The notes under the pieces are model-generated. The model was not told the origin of the DNA and did not search any database. It saw only the letters and a program-made list of their open reading frames with translations. The position numbers were made by a program, and so were the translations under genes. A stretch of 64,000 bases of DNA, taken from the NCBI RefSeq assembly GCF_018282095.1, contig NZ_CP074128.1, positions 310,001-374,000 on the forward strand, given 5' to 3'. Shown here piece after piece: positions 1 through 7,791 of the stretch (position 1 is the first letter of the stretch; each line of letters begins with the position of its first letter). Origin of the DNA: Pseudovibrio brasiliensis (GTDB lineage: Bacteria; Pseudomonadota; Alphaproteobacteria; Rhizobiales; Stappiaceae).

Positions 1-486
1 GGCGCAACCTACACCTCCGCAATGATCGCGCTGATCCTTGCCGGTGCGGCGTTCCTCTCCCTTTCCATGGGCTTTACCGGTCTGCCGCGTGGCTTGGCGG
101 ACATGATTGCAACGCTGGAGCTGTCCCGCTTTGAGTTGCTCATGGTGCTGCTGGTGTTCTACATCATCCTCGGCATGTTCCTTGATGGCATCTCATCGGT
201 GGTGCTGACCATGGCTGTGGTGGAGCCAATGATCCGTCAGGCAGGCATTGACCTGATCTGGTTCGGTATCTTCATCGTGGTGGTGGTTGAGATGGCGCAG
301 ATCACGCCGCCGATCGGCTTCAACCTATTCGTGCTGCAGGGCATGACCAATTACCAGATGGGCTTCATCGCGCGTGCTGCGTTCCCGATGTTCCTGATCA
401 TGGTTCTGATGGTCTTCGTGCTCATCGCGTTCCCAGAGGTTGCCACATGGCTGCCTGAGAACATTCGCAGCAGGCCTGGAGGCTAG
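1..486 (+). CDS. TRAP transporter large permease (DctM), C-terminal part
   Basis: The reading frame is open from the left edge, so this is the last 161 residues of a gene that starts outside the window. It is strongly hydrophobic with several membrane segments. The stretches ILGMFLDGISSVVLTMAVVEP and EMAQITPPIGFNLFVLQGM are the conserved end of TRAP DctM permeases, the 12-helix subunit that couples sodium entry to uptake of an organic acid delivered by a periplasmic DctP protein. The DctP and DctQ partners are presumably upstream, outside the window. The gene ends in a tag stop and a terminator-like hairpin follows at 523-548. The substrate cannot be read from this fragment. Confidence 0.9.
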   Translation, partial: GATYTSAMIALILAGAAFLSLSMGFTGLPRGLADMIATLELSRFELLMVLLVFYIILGMFLDGISSVVLTMAVVEPMIRQAGIDLIWFGIFIVVVVEMAQITPPIGFNLFVLQGMTNYQMGFIARAAFPMFLIMVLMVFVLIAFPEVATWLPENIRSRPGG

Positions 487-522
487 CTGTCGCCACCTTC
501 CTTAAGTGCTGATTACCTGATG

Positions 523-548
523 CCCCGATCTACGAAAGTAGGTCGGGG
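523..548 (+). terminator. hairpin terminator after the partial dctM
   Basis: An 11-bp stem (523-533 with 538-548, one G-T wobble) closes a gaaa tetraloop 36 bases after the dctM stop. The 3' side is tatttactt, a poor T-run, so termination may be weak, but position and stem strength fit the end of the TRAP operon. Confidence 0.65.
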
Positions 549-713
549 TATTTACTTAGAGTAAGCAATCAGAGGTTTATTCGGGTGAATTTGGTTAAAC
601 CATTAAGTGCGCACAAATGCAGGATTTCTCATTTCTGGAATTCTGGTTTTGACCCCTGTGACTGACACTATTATCTACTTTGATTGCGCTGATTTGCCGT
701 TGTGCGGTCACTT

Positions 714-736
714 TTAAGGTAAATATATGACCTTAA
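714..736. promoter_or_regulatory. 23-bp palindromic operator candidate
   Basis: TTAAGGT at 714-720 and ACCTTAA at 730-736 form a perfect 7-bp inverted repeat with a 9-bp AT-rich spacer. The geometry suits a dimeric helix-turn-helix regulator. No regulator gene is adjacent. Confidence 0.4.
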
Positions 737-810
737 CGGCACCTTTGTGATATATTTTCACCATAAAATGAGTGCCAGCCTCATATTTTTTGTATTGACA
801 TACATATGAG

Positions 811-826
811 TGTGACATGCATCACA
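811..826. promoter_or_regulatory. CRP-like box TGTGA-N6-TCACA
   Basis: The sequence TGTGACATGCATCACA has both half sites of the enterobacterial CRP consensus at the exact 6-base spacing. A possible -35 hexamer TTGACA lies at 795-800 and a -10-like TATGAT at 832-837. Alphaproteobacterial CRP-type proteins often prefer other half sites, so the regulator is uncertain. The next plus-strand gene is the small protein at 1515, nearly 700 bases downstream. Confidence 0.4.
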
Positions 827-1514
827 AGTGTTATGATAACTTACTCAAACGTAAGGTCTTTTTTATCGATAAATTTTTATGTAAGATAAAACAAATATAC
901 TCTAAGTATAAAAATTTTGATATTTCAACAATACCTAGAGTTGTAATTGCACTAAACATTTGGATAACATTTATTCTAGATCTAAAAGTATAAATTCTAT
1001 TGCCACATTTACGCCTCAATTGGGGCGAAATATTGAACTCAGATCAGGTCACCTCCCAAAATGGGGGCGTGTAACTGGCAGGTCGCATCATATCTGTAAT
1101 GTGTATTCAAAGTGGTATGATGAGAATTCTGCAATTTATGCAAAGGGATTTGATCAAGACTTCAGGTAACTGAAGTTCGTTGGGTGACACGAAACGTTAC
1201 TCAAAACGTTTGTCGCTATGAGGCATGCTCGTTGTGAGCATTTAGCGAAGCTGGGAGGCTAGGCTATGACGTATATTCGTAGTGTAGACTTGCATTCTGA
1301 ATGCGGCATTAGCAGTGTTCGGGTGCGCCCAGGGACTTCTCCAAAATAGAGAGCCGACTTGGGTTGGGACCCTTTGTAGCTATCACCACAAGTGTAGCCA
1401 TCTGAAGGACCTCCTGCCAGCGGTATCACTCCAACAACTCAAACTCATCGTGCTTCAGAGTCTTTTCTGAAAACGGTGAACCTCATCTAACTTTTGTCTG
1501 AAAGGGATAAAGAC

Positions 1515-1868
1515 ATGGGCTGGTGGAATCCATTTAAAGCAATCGCAAACGTAGTAACCAAAGCCGTAAGCGCGGTTATTGAAGGCGTATCTACAGCTCT
1601 TGGTGAGCCTGAGCTCGGCAAGAAGATCGCTGGCGTTTTTGAAGCTGTGGTTGACACTGTTGTTGACGTTGTTGTGGACATAGCCGTAGGGGTTGCCACA
1701 TCCAACCCAGTTACGGCTGTAGTCAGCGTCATCACCAATATCGCTGAAGGTGCAAAGGACATTTATGATGCCCTTAACCCTGCATCTGATCCTGTAGAAG
1801 TTGCTGCTGCAGACGCTCCAGTTCTGGAAGGCACTACAGACTACGGTTCTGATGACATGCTGATGTAA
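1515..1868 (+). CDS. small valine-rich protein, probable type I secretion substrate
   Basis: This 117-residue protein matches no family I recognise. I chose the ATG at 1515 because AAAGGG sits 8 bases upstream; an in-frame TTG at 1494 would add seven residues. The N-terminus has two adjacent tryptophans (MGWWNPFKAI). A central segment at about residues 42-75 is packed with Val, Ala and Ile alternating with Asp (AVVDTVVDVVVDIAVGV). There is no Sec signal and no glycine-rich RTX repeat. The last residues, DDMLM, are an acidic residue followed by hydrophobic ones, as in the C-terminal export signals of some type I substrates (for example Erwinia proteases ending DFIV). The gene lies directly before an ABC exporter and adaptor, with a hairpin between. 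A secreted amphipathic peptide (toxin, surfactant or surface protein) is an inference. Confidence 0.7.
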   Translation: MGWWNPFKAIANVVTKAVSAVIEGVSTALGEPELGKKIAGVFEAVVDTVVDVVVDIAVGVATSNPVTAVVSVITNIAEGAKDIYDALNPASDPVEVAAADAPVLEGTTDYGSDDMLM

Positions 1869-1875
1869 TCAGTAC

Positions 1876-1913
1876 GGTTCGGGCGCCACGAGCTTGGGTG
1901 TGGCGCCCGAACC
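1876..1913 (+). terminator. 14-bp perfect hairpin between substrate and exporter genes
   Basis: Positions 1876-1889 pair with 1900-1913 without mismatch around a 10-base loop, starting seven bases after the small gene's stop. No T-run follows, so it is more likely an mRNA-stabilising or partially terminating element that keeps substrate mRNA above exporter mRNA, a common layout in secretion operons. It lies upstream of the preferred exporter start at 1948. Confidence 0.7.
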
Positions 1914-1947
1914 AACCCAGCAAGGAAACAACGGGCTGGAGGCTATT

Positions 1948-3672
1948 TTGGGTAAGCAATCACAAGAACATACATCCTACATTTCAGAGGCATTCCGGAA
2001 ACTCTACCGGGCATTCTGGGGTATCGGTGGCATCAGCATGTTGATCAACCTGCTTATGCTGACGGGCCCTTTGTTCATGCTGCAGGTGTATGATCGTGTC
2101 TTGTCCAGCAGCTCTGTGCCGACCCTTGTTGTTCTCAGCCTGTTTGTGGCTGTGCTCTATATCTTCTACGGAATTCTCGATGGTTTGCGGAACCGGCTGC
2201 TGCTGCGTGTTGGCCAGCATGTCGATGAGCAATTGACCGGCTTGGCCTTTGAGGCCTCCACCCGCGTTCCGCTGGTTCTGGGTGCAGAAGGCGAACGGTC
2301 CAGACCTGTCAGCGATCTGGACTCCATCCGTCAGTTCCTGTCCGGCTCCGGTCCATCTGCTATCTTCGATATGCCCTGGATGCCGCTTTATCTGGGCATC
2401 GTGTTCCTGTTCCACCCGCTTCTGGGCACCACGGCGCTGATTGGTGCTCTACTCATCTGTGTTCTTATTGCGCTGAACGAGTTGTCATCTCGTCGTCCGG
2501 CTGCAAACACAGCTGTTGAAGCGAACAAGCGGACCACCCTGATTGAAGCCTGTCGGCGCAATGCGGAAAGCATTGAGGCCATGGGCATGATCGACCATTT
2601 GCGCGACCGGTGGGAAGACAACAATGATGTCTTCCTTGGCCGGCAGCGGGCAGCGTCTGATCGCTCCAACATCTTCACCACAATGATCAAGACCCTGCGG
2701 TTTATGCTGCAGTCCGGTATCCTTGGTCTGGGTGCGTGGCTGGTGATCCAGCAGGAAGTCTCCGCCGGTGTCATGATTGCATCGTCTATCATGACCGCCC
2801 GCGCGCTGGCTCCGGTTGAGATGGCCATCGTCAACTGGCGCGGGTTTGTCGCCGCCAGAGTTGGTATCGCCCGGTTGCAGGAAATCTTCGCAACTCAAGT
2901 GAAACCAAAACAGCGGGTGTCTATCCCGTTCCCGCAAGAATCCGTTTCGATTGAAGGCCTGTTCTGTGGTCCGATTGCTGCCAAGGAAGCGTTTGTCAAA
3001 AACGTGTCTCTGGAACTGAAAGCAGGCGATGGTCTGGGCATCATCGGCCATTCCGGTTCTGGTAAATCCACGCTGACCAGAGCAATGGTTGGCATCACAA
3101 ATCCGCTGAAAGGCTCTATCCGTTTTGATGGCGCTGAGCTGGATCAGTGGAGTGCGACGGATCGGGGTGACTTCATCGGTTATCTGCCGCAGGACATTCA
3201 ACTCTTTGACGGCACCATTGCGGAGAACATCCAGCGGTTCAAGCCGGATCAGGACAGCGACAAGTTGATTGAAGCAGCCCGCATGGCGAACGTTCATGAC
3301 CTGATCGTGAGCCTGCCGGAAGGCTACAACACCGTGATCGGCGCAACGGGCAATGGCCTGTCTGGCGGTCAGCGTCAGCGGATTGCACTGGCCCGTGCGC
3401 TTTATGGCAATCCGTTCCTGATTGTGCTGGATGAACCAAACTCCAACCTGGATGCAGAAGGTGAAGCTGCGCTGACCAACGCGATCCACGACATGCGTGA
3501 GCGTGGTTCCATCGTTATCGTGGTGGCACACCGTCCGGCGGCAACGTCTGCCGTGGATCAGATCCTCGTCATGAATGAGGGCGAAGCAGATGCTCTGGGT
3601 GCAAAAGACAAGATCATGAAGCAGGTGATTGCTCCGCTTCGCAAGCCGCAGGAGGTCGTGTTAAATGGCTAG
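1948..3672 (+). CDS. type I secretion ABC permease/ATPase (PrtD/HlyB type)
   Basis: Inner-membrane exporter of a type I secretion system, 574 residues from a TTG start at 1948 preceded by TGGAGG with a 5-base gap. A longer frame from TTG 1894 would begin inside the upstream hairpin and has no ribosome site. Order: membrane domain (about 1-300), then the nucleotide-binding domain with Walker A GHSGSGKST, ABC signature LSGGQRQRIALARAL and Walker B FLIVLDEPNSNLD. The fused layout without a peptidase C39 domain is that of PrtD/AprD exporters rather than bacteriocin exporters that cut double-glycine leaders. Its stop overlaps the HlyD-family start by eight bases. No outer-membrane TolC gene is nearby, so a shared TolC is likely. 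Confidence 0.93.
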   Translation: MGKQSQEHTSYISEAFRKLYRAFWGIGGISMLINLLMLTGPLFMLQVYDRVLSSSSVPTLVVLSLFVAVLYIFYGILDGLRNRLLLRVGQHVDEQLTGLAFEASTRVPLVLGAEGERSRPVSDLDSIRQFLSGSGPSAIFDMPWMPLYLGIVFLFHPLLGTTALIGALLICVLIALNELSSRRPAANTAVEANKRTTLIEACRRNAESIEAMGMIDHLRDRWEDNNDVFLGRQRAASDRSNIFTTMIKTLRFMLQSGILGLGAWLVIQQEVSAGVMIASSIMTARALAPVEMAIVNWRGFVAARVGIARLQEIFATQVKPKQRVSIPFPQESVSIEGLFCGPIAAKEAFVKNVSLELKAGDGLGIIGHSGSGKSTLTRAMVGITNPLKGSIRFDGAELDQWSATDRGDFIGYLPQDIQLFDGTIAENIQRFKPDQDSDKLIEAARMANVHDLIVSLPEGYNTVIGATGNGLSGGQRQRIALARALYGNPFLIVLDEPNSNLDAEGEAALTNAIHDMRERGSIVIVVAHRPAATSAVDQILVMNEGEADALGAKDKIMKQVIAPLRKPQEVVLNG

Positions 3673-4981
3673 AAACACCGATAAATCCTACGATCTCGGC
3701 GCCAGCATCTCCCGTCATTTGCGGGTTGGTGGTTACCTCGCGGCCCTTCTGATTTTGGGCGGTGGCACATGGTCCGCCGTAACTGAAATTTCAGGCGCCG
3801 TTGTTGCTCCAGCCACCATCGTAGTGGAGACCAGCACCAAGACCGTGCAGCACCGTGATGGCGGCATCATCAACCAGATCCTCGTCAAGAACGGTGATTT
3901 CGTGAAGGCTGGTGATCTGGTTCTGCGGCTGGATGATACACTCACCCGGTCCAATCTGGCGGTTCTGACCAATCAGCTTGATGAGCTCTATGCGCAAGAA
4001 GCACGGCTTACCGCTGAAATACAGGGCCGGGATGAGATCAGCTTCAAAAAGCGTGCGCAAAGCCCGTTGCATCGTGCGCATCTGATGATGATTGAAGAAA
4101 CCCAGCGCAACATGATGGAAGCGCGGCAGAAAAATCATCTGAGCAAGCGCGAGCAGCTGCAAACCCAGATCGTCCAGTTTGAAAAACAGATCGGCGGTCT
4201 GATCCGCCAGCGGGATGCCAAGCAAACCGAAGTGGATCTGGTCAATGCCGAGCTGGGCGGGCTTGAATCCCTGCGCAAGAAGAAGCTGGTGACGGAATCC
4301 CGCGTAATGGCGTTCCAGCGTGAGCGGAGTTCTCTGGAAGGTGAGCTGGGGGGGATCATCGCCCAGATCGCCCGTTCAGAAGAAGCCATCAGCGAGCGGC
4401 GGGTTATGATCCTGCAGGCTGATGAGGAACTGCGCTCCAACAATCTGGAGCAGTTGCAGCAGACACGGGCTCAGATTTCCGAGCTGGAAGAACGGCATAT
4501 TGCAGCGCGGGACGAACTCCGGCGCACAGAGATCCGTGCGCCGCAAAACGGCAAGGTGTTTGATCTGGCCGTTCACACCATCGGCGGTGTCGTCATGGGC
4601 GGTGAAGTGGTGATGAAGATCGTGCCGGAAGAAGATCAGCTGATCGTGGAAGCGAAGGTCCAGCCGGTTGATGTGGATCAGATCGGCCCGGATCAGGAAG
4701 CGACTATTCGTCTGCCTGCCTTTGACAAGCGCACCACACCAGAGCTCAAAGCACGGCTGAAAACCATTTCGCCGGATCTGGTTGAAGACCCGAGAACGGG
4801 CAGCACTTACTACCTGGCGGAGCTGGCCATTCCGGAGAATGAGCTGGAGCGCCTGGACGGTAAATCTCTCATTCCGGGCATGCCGGTTGAGGCGTTCATC
4901 AAGACAGAAGACCGGTCCGTTCTGTCTTATCTGGTCAAGCCAATGATGGACCAGATCGCACATGCGATGAGAGAGACCTGA
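3665..4981 (+). CDS. HlyD/PrtE-family type I secretion adaptor
   Basis: Periplasmic adaptor (membrane fusion protein), 438 residues, that links the ABC exporter to an outer-membrane channel. A single N-terminal membrane segment lies at about 20-40. Next comes a biotinyl-lipoyl-like half (around VQHRDGGIINQILVKNGDFV), a long charged coiled coil at about 95-285, the second lipoyl half starting at the family-typical RAPQNGKVFDL, and a beta-barrel region (EDQLIVEAKVQPVDVDQIGP). Length and order match PrtE/HlyD. The start overlaps the exporter stop, so the two are translationally coupled. Together with the small gene at 1515 this forms a complete inner-membrane export unit with a dedicated candidate cargo. 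Confidence 0.93.
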   Translation: MARNTDKSYDLGASISRHLRVGGYLAALLILGGGTWSAVTEISGAVVAPATIVVETSTKTVQHRDGGIINQILVKNGDFVKAGDLVLRLDDTLTRSNLAVLTNQLDELYAQEARLTAEIQGRDEISFKKRAQSPLHRAHLMMIEETQRNMMEARQKNHLSKREQLQTQIVQFEKQIGGLIRQRDAKQTEVDLVNAELGGLESLRKKKLVTESRVMAFQRERSSLEGELGGIIAQIARSEEAISERRVMILQADEELRSNNLEQLQQTRAQISELEERHIAARDELRRTEIRAPQNGKVFDLAVHTIGGVVMGGEVVMKIVPEEDQLIVEAKVQPVDVDQIGPDQEATIRLPAFDKRTTPELKARLKTISPDLVEDPRTGSTYYLAELAIPENELERLDGKSLIPGMPVEAFIKTEDRSVLSYLVKPMMDQIAHAMRET

Positions 4982-5001
4982 TTCACCTGGGGTTGATCCG
5001 A

Positions 5002-5194
5002 GCGTATCTGCGAGTGATGGGTACTCGCACAGATATGCCTCTAATGCCATAAGTCCCAGTGTGATGGTGAGAGGTTGAAGCAACCGCCGCTCTTGTTGCT
5101 TCAGCAACCTCCTCCCGAGAGCCCGGATCCCTAATTCCGGGCGTTGAAGACCCGTGTAGTGCTTCGCCGCCGCCCTGTGCGAGCTCTACACGGG
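5002..5194 (+). ncRNA. structured small RNA with CCTCCTCCC motif (cuckoo/CcsR-like candidate)
   Basis: Four hairpins follow one another after the hlyD-like stop: 5002-5015 with 5023-5038; 5071-5084 with about 5094-5110; 5121-5127 with 5136-5142; and 5151-5159 with 5186-5194, the last followed by a T-run. CCTCCTCCC at 5108-5116 equals the anti-Shine-Dalgarno motif of the alphaproteobacterial cuckoo family (alpha-r14, CcsR RNAs of Rhodobacter), which is known established knowledge. Whether the first hairpin belongs to the RNA or to the adaptor mRNA is unclear. The RNA could have its own promoter or be processed from the 3' end of the secretion operon. Confidence 0.6.
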
Positions 5195-5202
5195 CTCTTT
5201 TT
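5151..5202 (+). terminator. intrinsic terminator
   Basis: CCCGTGTAG at 5151-5159 pairs with CTACACGGG at 5186-5194 and is followed by ctctttttt. It ends the small RNA and the type I secretion operon before the aminotransferase gene at 5297. Confidence 0.85.
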
Positions 5203-5296
5203 TGCTAGCCAAACGCTTGATGAAATCTCTAGCCTCGCAACCTCTTTTTGCTGATATATGATGAGCCTTCAAGACAGTGATACTTGAGGTCCTCTG

Positions 5297-6538
5297 ATGA
5301 TCGAATGCAAAGCTGTACTTGGTGATTGTTTCAAATCCGGGCGGACGGGCAACATATTGACTATTGAAGCAAAACAGGGGCTGGAAAGCCGCGCAATTCA
5401 GGTTCCTCCATCCATCACGCGAGAGCTGGCCAATGCGGCCATGAGCGTTGAGGGCCTGATCCCATTGTGGTTTGGGGAGCCAAACATCCCTACCCCAAAA
5501 TTCATTTGTGACGAAGCAGCCCGGTCTCTGGCGGCGGGCGAAACATTTTATGCCGAAGGGTTGGGACGGCCTTATCTGCGTGAGGCCATCTCAAACTACA
5601 TGAGCGCGCTTTATGGCAAGTCCATCGGTGTCGACCGCATTGCAGTGACCGTCTCTGGCGGCAACGCGCTCAATCTGGCCTTTCAGAGTGTGCTGGAAGA
5701 AGGCGATACGGTTGTTACGCTGACCCCAGCCTTCCCGAACCTGCTCTCCATTCCCAAACTTCAGGGCGCGCGCACGATCACCCATGCGTTGGACGTGAAA
5801 GATGGCAAGTGGTCGCTGGATGTGGAGGCGTTTTTAGAAACGGCCAAGGGTGCCAAGGTGGTGCTGCTCAACTCCCCGTCCAACCCAACCGGCTTCATGC
5901 TGACAAAGGATGAGATCGCAAGGATCATGGAAGTGCTGCGTGAGCGGGGCACATGGCTGATCTCAGATGAGGTCTATGCCCGCACAGTTTACTCCGGTAA
6001 GGCAGCGCCATCCTTCCTTGAGGTGTCAGAGCCGGAAGATCGCCTGATCGTGGTGAATTCTTTTTCCAAAACATGGGCCATGACCGGCTGGCGTCTGGGC
6101 TGGCTCACGCTGCCGCCGAGCTTGACGCCGGTTGTCGAAAAGATCGCCGAGTTCTCCATCGCAAGCGCCCCGCCGTTCTCGCAACGGGCTGCTGTGGTGG
6201 CGCTGGAACAGGGCGAAGAGTTCGTTGCGCAAATGGCGAAGAACTATCAGCACGCGCGGGATCTGGTGTGCAATGGCTTGCTCGCCCATGAGGGCGTGAC
6301 CTGTCCGGTGCCGGAAAGCGCGTTTTACGCCTACTTCAAGGTGGATGGTGTCACAGATTCCATCGCCTATGCCCGCATGCTCATTGAAGAAGCCAAAGTC
6401 GGTCTTGCGCCGGGGGATGCGTTCCTCGTGGGAGAACCGGGCTGGTTCCGCCTGTGCTTTGCGCAAACGGATGAGCAGCTCAACGAGGCGTTGGAGCGGC
6501 TGTCACCGTTCCTTGCCAAAGCGCGGGAAATCGCCTGA
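5297..6538 (+). CDS. PLP-dependent aminotransferase, class I/II
   Basis: Fold-type I aminotransferase of 413 residues. Visible motifs are the NSPSNPTG loop, the SDEVY segment holding the aspartate that pairs with the pyridine nitrogen, and SFSKTWAMTGWRLGW with the Schiff-base lysine. These are typical of the aspartate/aromatic/alanine aminotransferase group; the amino donor cannot be told from sequence alone. The ATG at 5297 has GAGG eight bases upstream. The first 40 residues are poorly conserved, so a later start is possible. The stop abuts the convergent serine hydrolase stop with no gap. Confidence 0.88.
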   Translation: MIECKAVLGDCFKSGRTGNILTIEAKQGLESRAIQVPPSITRELANAAMSVEGLIPLWFGEPNIPTPKFICDEAARSLAAGETFYAEGLGRPYLREAISNYMSALYGKSIGVDRIAVTVSGGNALNLAFQSVLEEGDTVVTLTPAFPNLLSIPKLQGARTITHALDVKDGKWSLDVEAFLETAKGAKVVLLNSPSNPTGFMLTKDEIARIMEVLRERGTWLISDEVYARTVYSGKAAPSFLEVSEPEDRLIVVNSFSKTWAMTGWRLGWLTLPPSLTPVVEKIAEFSIASAPPFSQRAAVVALEQGEEFVAQMAKNYQHARDLVCNGLLAHEGVTCPVPESAFYAYFKVDGVTDSIAYARMLIEEAKVGLAPGDAFLVGEPGWFRLCFAQTDEQLNEALERLSPFLAKAREIA

Positions 6539-7591
6539 TCAGAACCAGTGATAGGAGGGCAACGTCCCTCCTATTGTGTGCAGGATGAGTGGTTCGATAC
6601 CTTCAAACAGTTTCTCATTGTTGGAAAGAACCACGATGCCCAGATCCTCTTCCGGATAACCCACCGTGTAGGATCGATAGCCCGGGTTGCTGCCCCAGTG
6701 CCAGATGGAACTGTTTGGCTTGGTCGCCTGAATGCCCCAGCCCATGGACCAGCTGATCTTGCCCGTGATCGTTTTGTGGGAGTTCAACATCCACTCCTTC
6801 ACTTCTGGCTCCGCGCCTTCATCCATCATCGCCGCCAGAAAACGAGCGTAATCCCCCGCTGTGGTGTGTAGGCTCCATGCCGCGTTGCCGACTGCAGGCT
6901 TGCGCTTCTTGGCAATCCGGTCACCGTCCTTATCGTAGCCAAAGCGGATACGGTAGTCATAAGCGCGCTGCCAAAGGAAGCTGGTGGAGGCCATGCCAAG
7001 GGGCTCGAACACGTGGATGCGGGCCAGTGTTTCAAGGTTCAGCCCTGTCCTGCGTTCCAAAACCTGCTGTAGTAAAGCATAGCCTGAACCGGAGTAAGTA
7101 AACTCTGTGCCCGGATCAAATCGCAGCTTCAGCGGATCTTGCTCGTCAAAGTTGGTCAGGCCGGAGGTGTGGGAGAGCAACATGCGGGCGGTGATACGTT
7201 TCAGGCGTGGATCAGTGCTTTCAAACAAGTCTGGTGCATACTGATAAAGCGGGCGTTCCAGCGACAGAATATCCAGATCCACCAGCTTCAATGTCAGATA
7301 GGCAAAGACGGGTTTGCCGAGGGACGCGACCTCAAAGATGGGTTCCTGCGCGCCGACAACGGTTTTGCCGCGATTGGATTTGTCATAGAGGCGGATGAAC
7401 TCGACTTTACCATCACGAATGACGGCCACACTCAGGCTGGTTGCAGGATTGCCGCGCTGGATGTCCTTGGCGTGCTTATCCAGCACCGTAATGATTTCGT
7501 CCTGCGGTGTTTCACGCTGCAAAGGCTTTGCCTCCTCACAGCCGCTAAGCGCCAGAACTCCTGCCAGAACTGCCAATATCCATAGTTGCAT
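6539..7591 (-). CDS. serine hydrolase, beta-lactamase/penicillin-binding-like lipoprotein
   Basis: Protein of 350 residues starting at ATG 7591 (an in-frame TTG lies one codon upstream). The N-terminus is a lipoprotein signal with lipobox LSGC, giving a lipidated Cys18. The domain is of the class C beta-lactamase/esterase type: nucleophile motif SLGK (SxxK) in FEVASLGKPVF, a YSGSGY segment in the place of the YxN motif, and a WHWGSNPGYRS region near the C-terminus. It probably acts in the periplasm on peptidoglycan peptides or esters; true beta-lactamase activity is not implied. It is convergent with the aminotransferase. Confidence 0.85.
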   Translation of the reverse strand: MQLWILAVLAGVLALSGCEEAKPLQRETPQDEIITVLDKHAKDIQRGNPATSLSVAVIRDGKVEFIRLYDKSNRGKTVVGAQEPIFEVASLGKPVFAYLTLKLVDLDILSLERPLYQYAPDLFESTDPRLKRITARMLLSHTSGLTNFDEQDPLKLRFDPGTEFTYSGSGYALLQQVLERRTGLNLETLARIHVFEPLGMASTSFLWQRAYDYRIRFGYDKDGDRIAKKRKPAVGNAAWSLHTTAGDYARFLAAMMDEGAEPEVKEWMLNSHKTITGKISWSMGWGIQATKPNSSIWHWGSNPGYRSYTVGYPEEDLGIVVLSNNEKLFEGIEPLILHTIGGTLPSYHWF

Positions 7592-7791
7592 CAAGAATCC
7601 GCTTTTAAAATCAGTTTCCCGTCAGTCTCTCACATGAGCTGTCGCACATAACGCAGGCCACGCCCAGAGCATACGCCTAAGAAGATGAATGAGAGATTGG
7701 TCTGTGACGATTAATTTGGGTCAAAGCTCTATGCAACGAAAATGGCACCAATGCGTCAGGTTGTATGTTGGCATTGCATTTACTTCAGCTT

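Larger units (their letters stand above)
549..1514. other. AT-rich gap of about 1 kb, no convincing gene
   Basis: This stretch is richer in A and T than its surroundings, especially 720-1000. Short open frames exist on both strands (for example 960-1169 plus and 831-1019 minus) but they lack ribosome sites and family-like sequence, so I do not call them. It holds two palindromic sites (714-736 and 811-826) and a hairpin at 1214-1247 with arms cgcta/tagcg and atgctc/gagcat. The DNA probably carries the control region and a long leader for the small gene at 1515. Confidence 0.6.

Noticed and set aside
831-1169. Short open frames on both strands in the AT-rich gap (62 and 69 codons)
   Set aside because: No ribosome sites, no recognisable sequence, and composition typical of non-coding AT-rich DNA.
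1894-1947. Upstream TTG start for the ABC exporter
   Set aside because: It lies inside the loop of a strong hairpin and lacks a ribosome site, while TTG 1948 has TGGAGG at good spacing.
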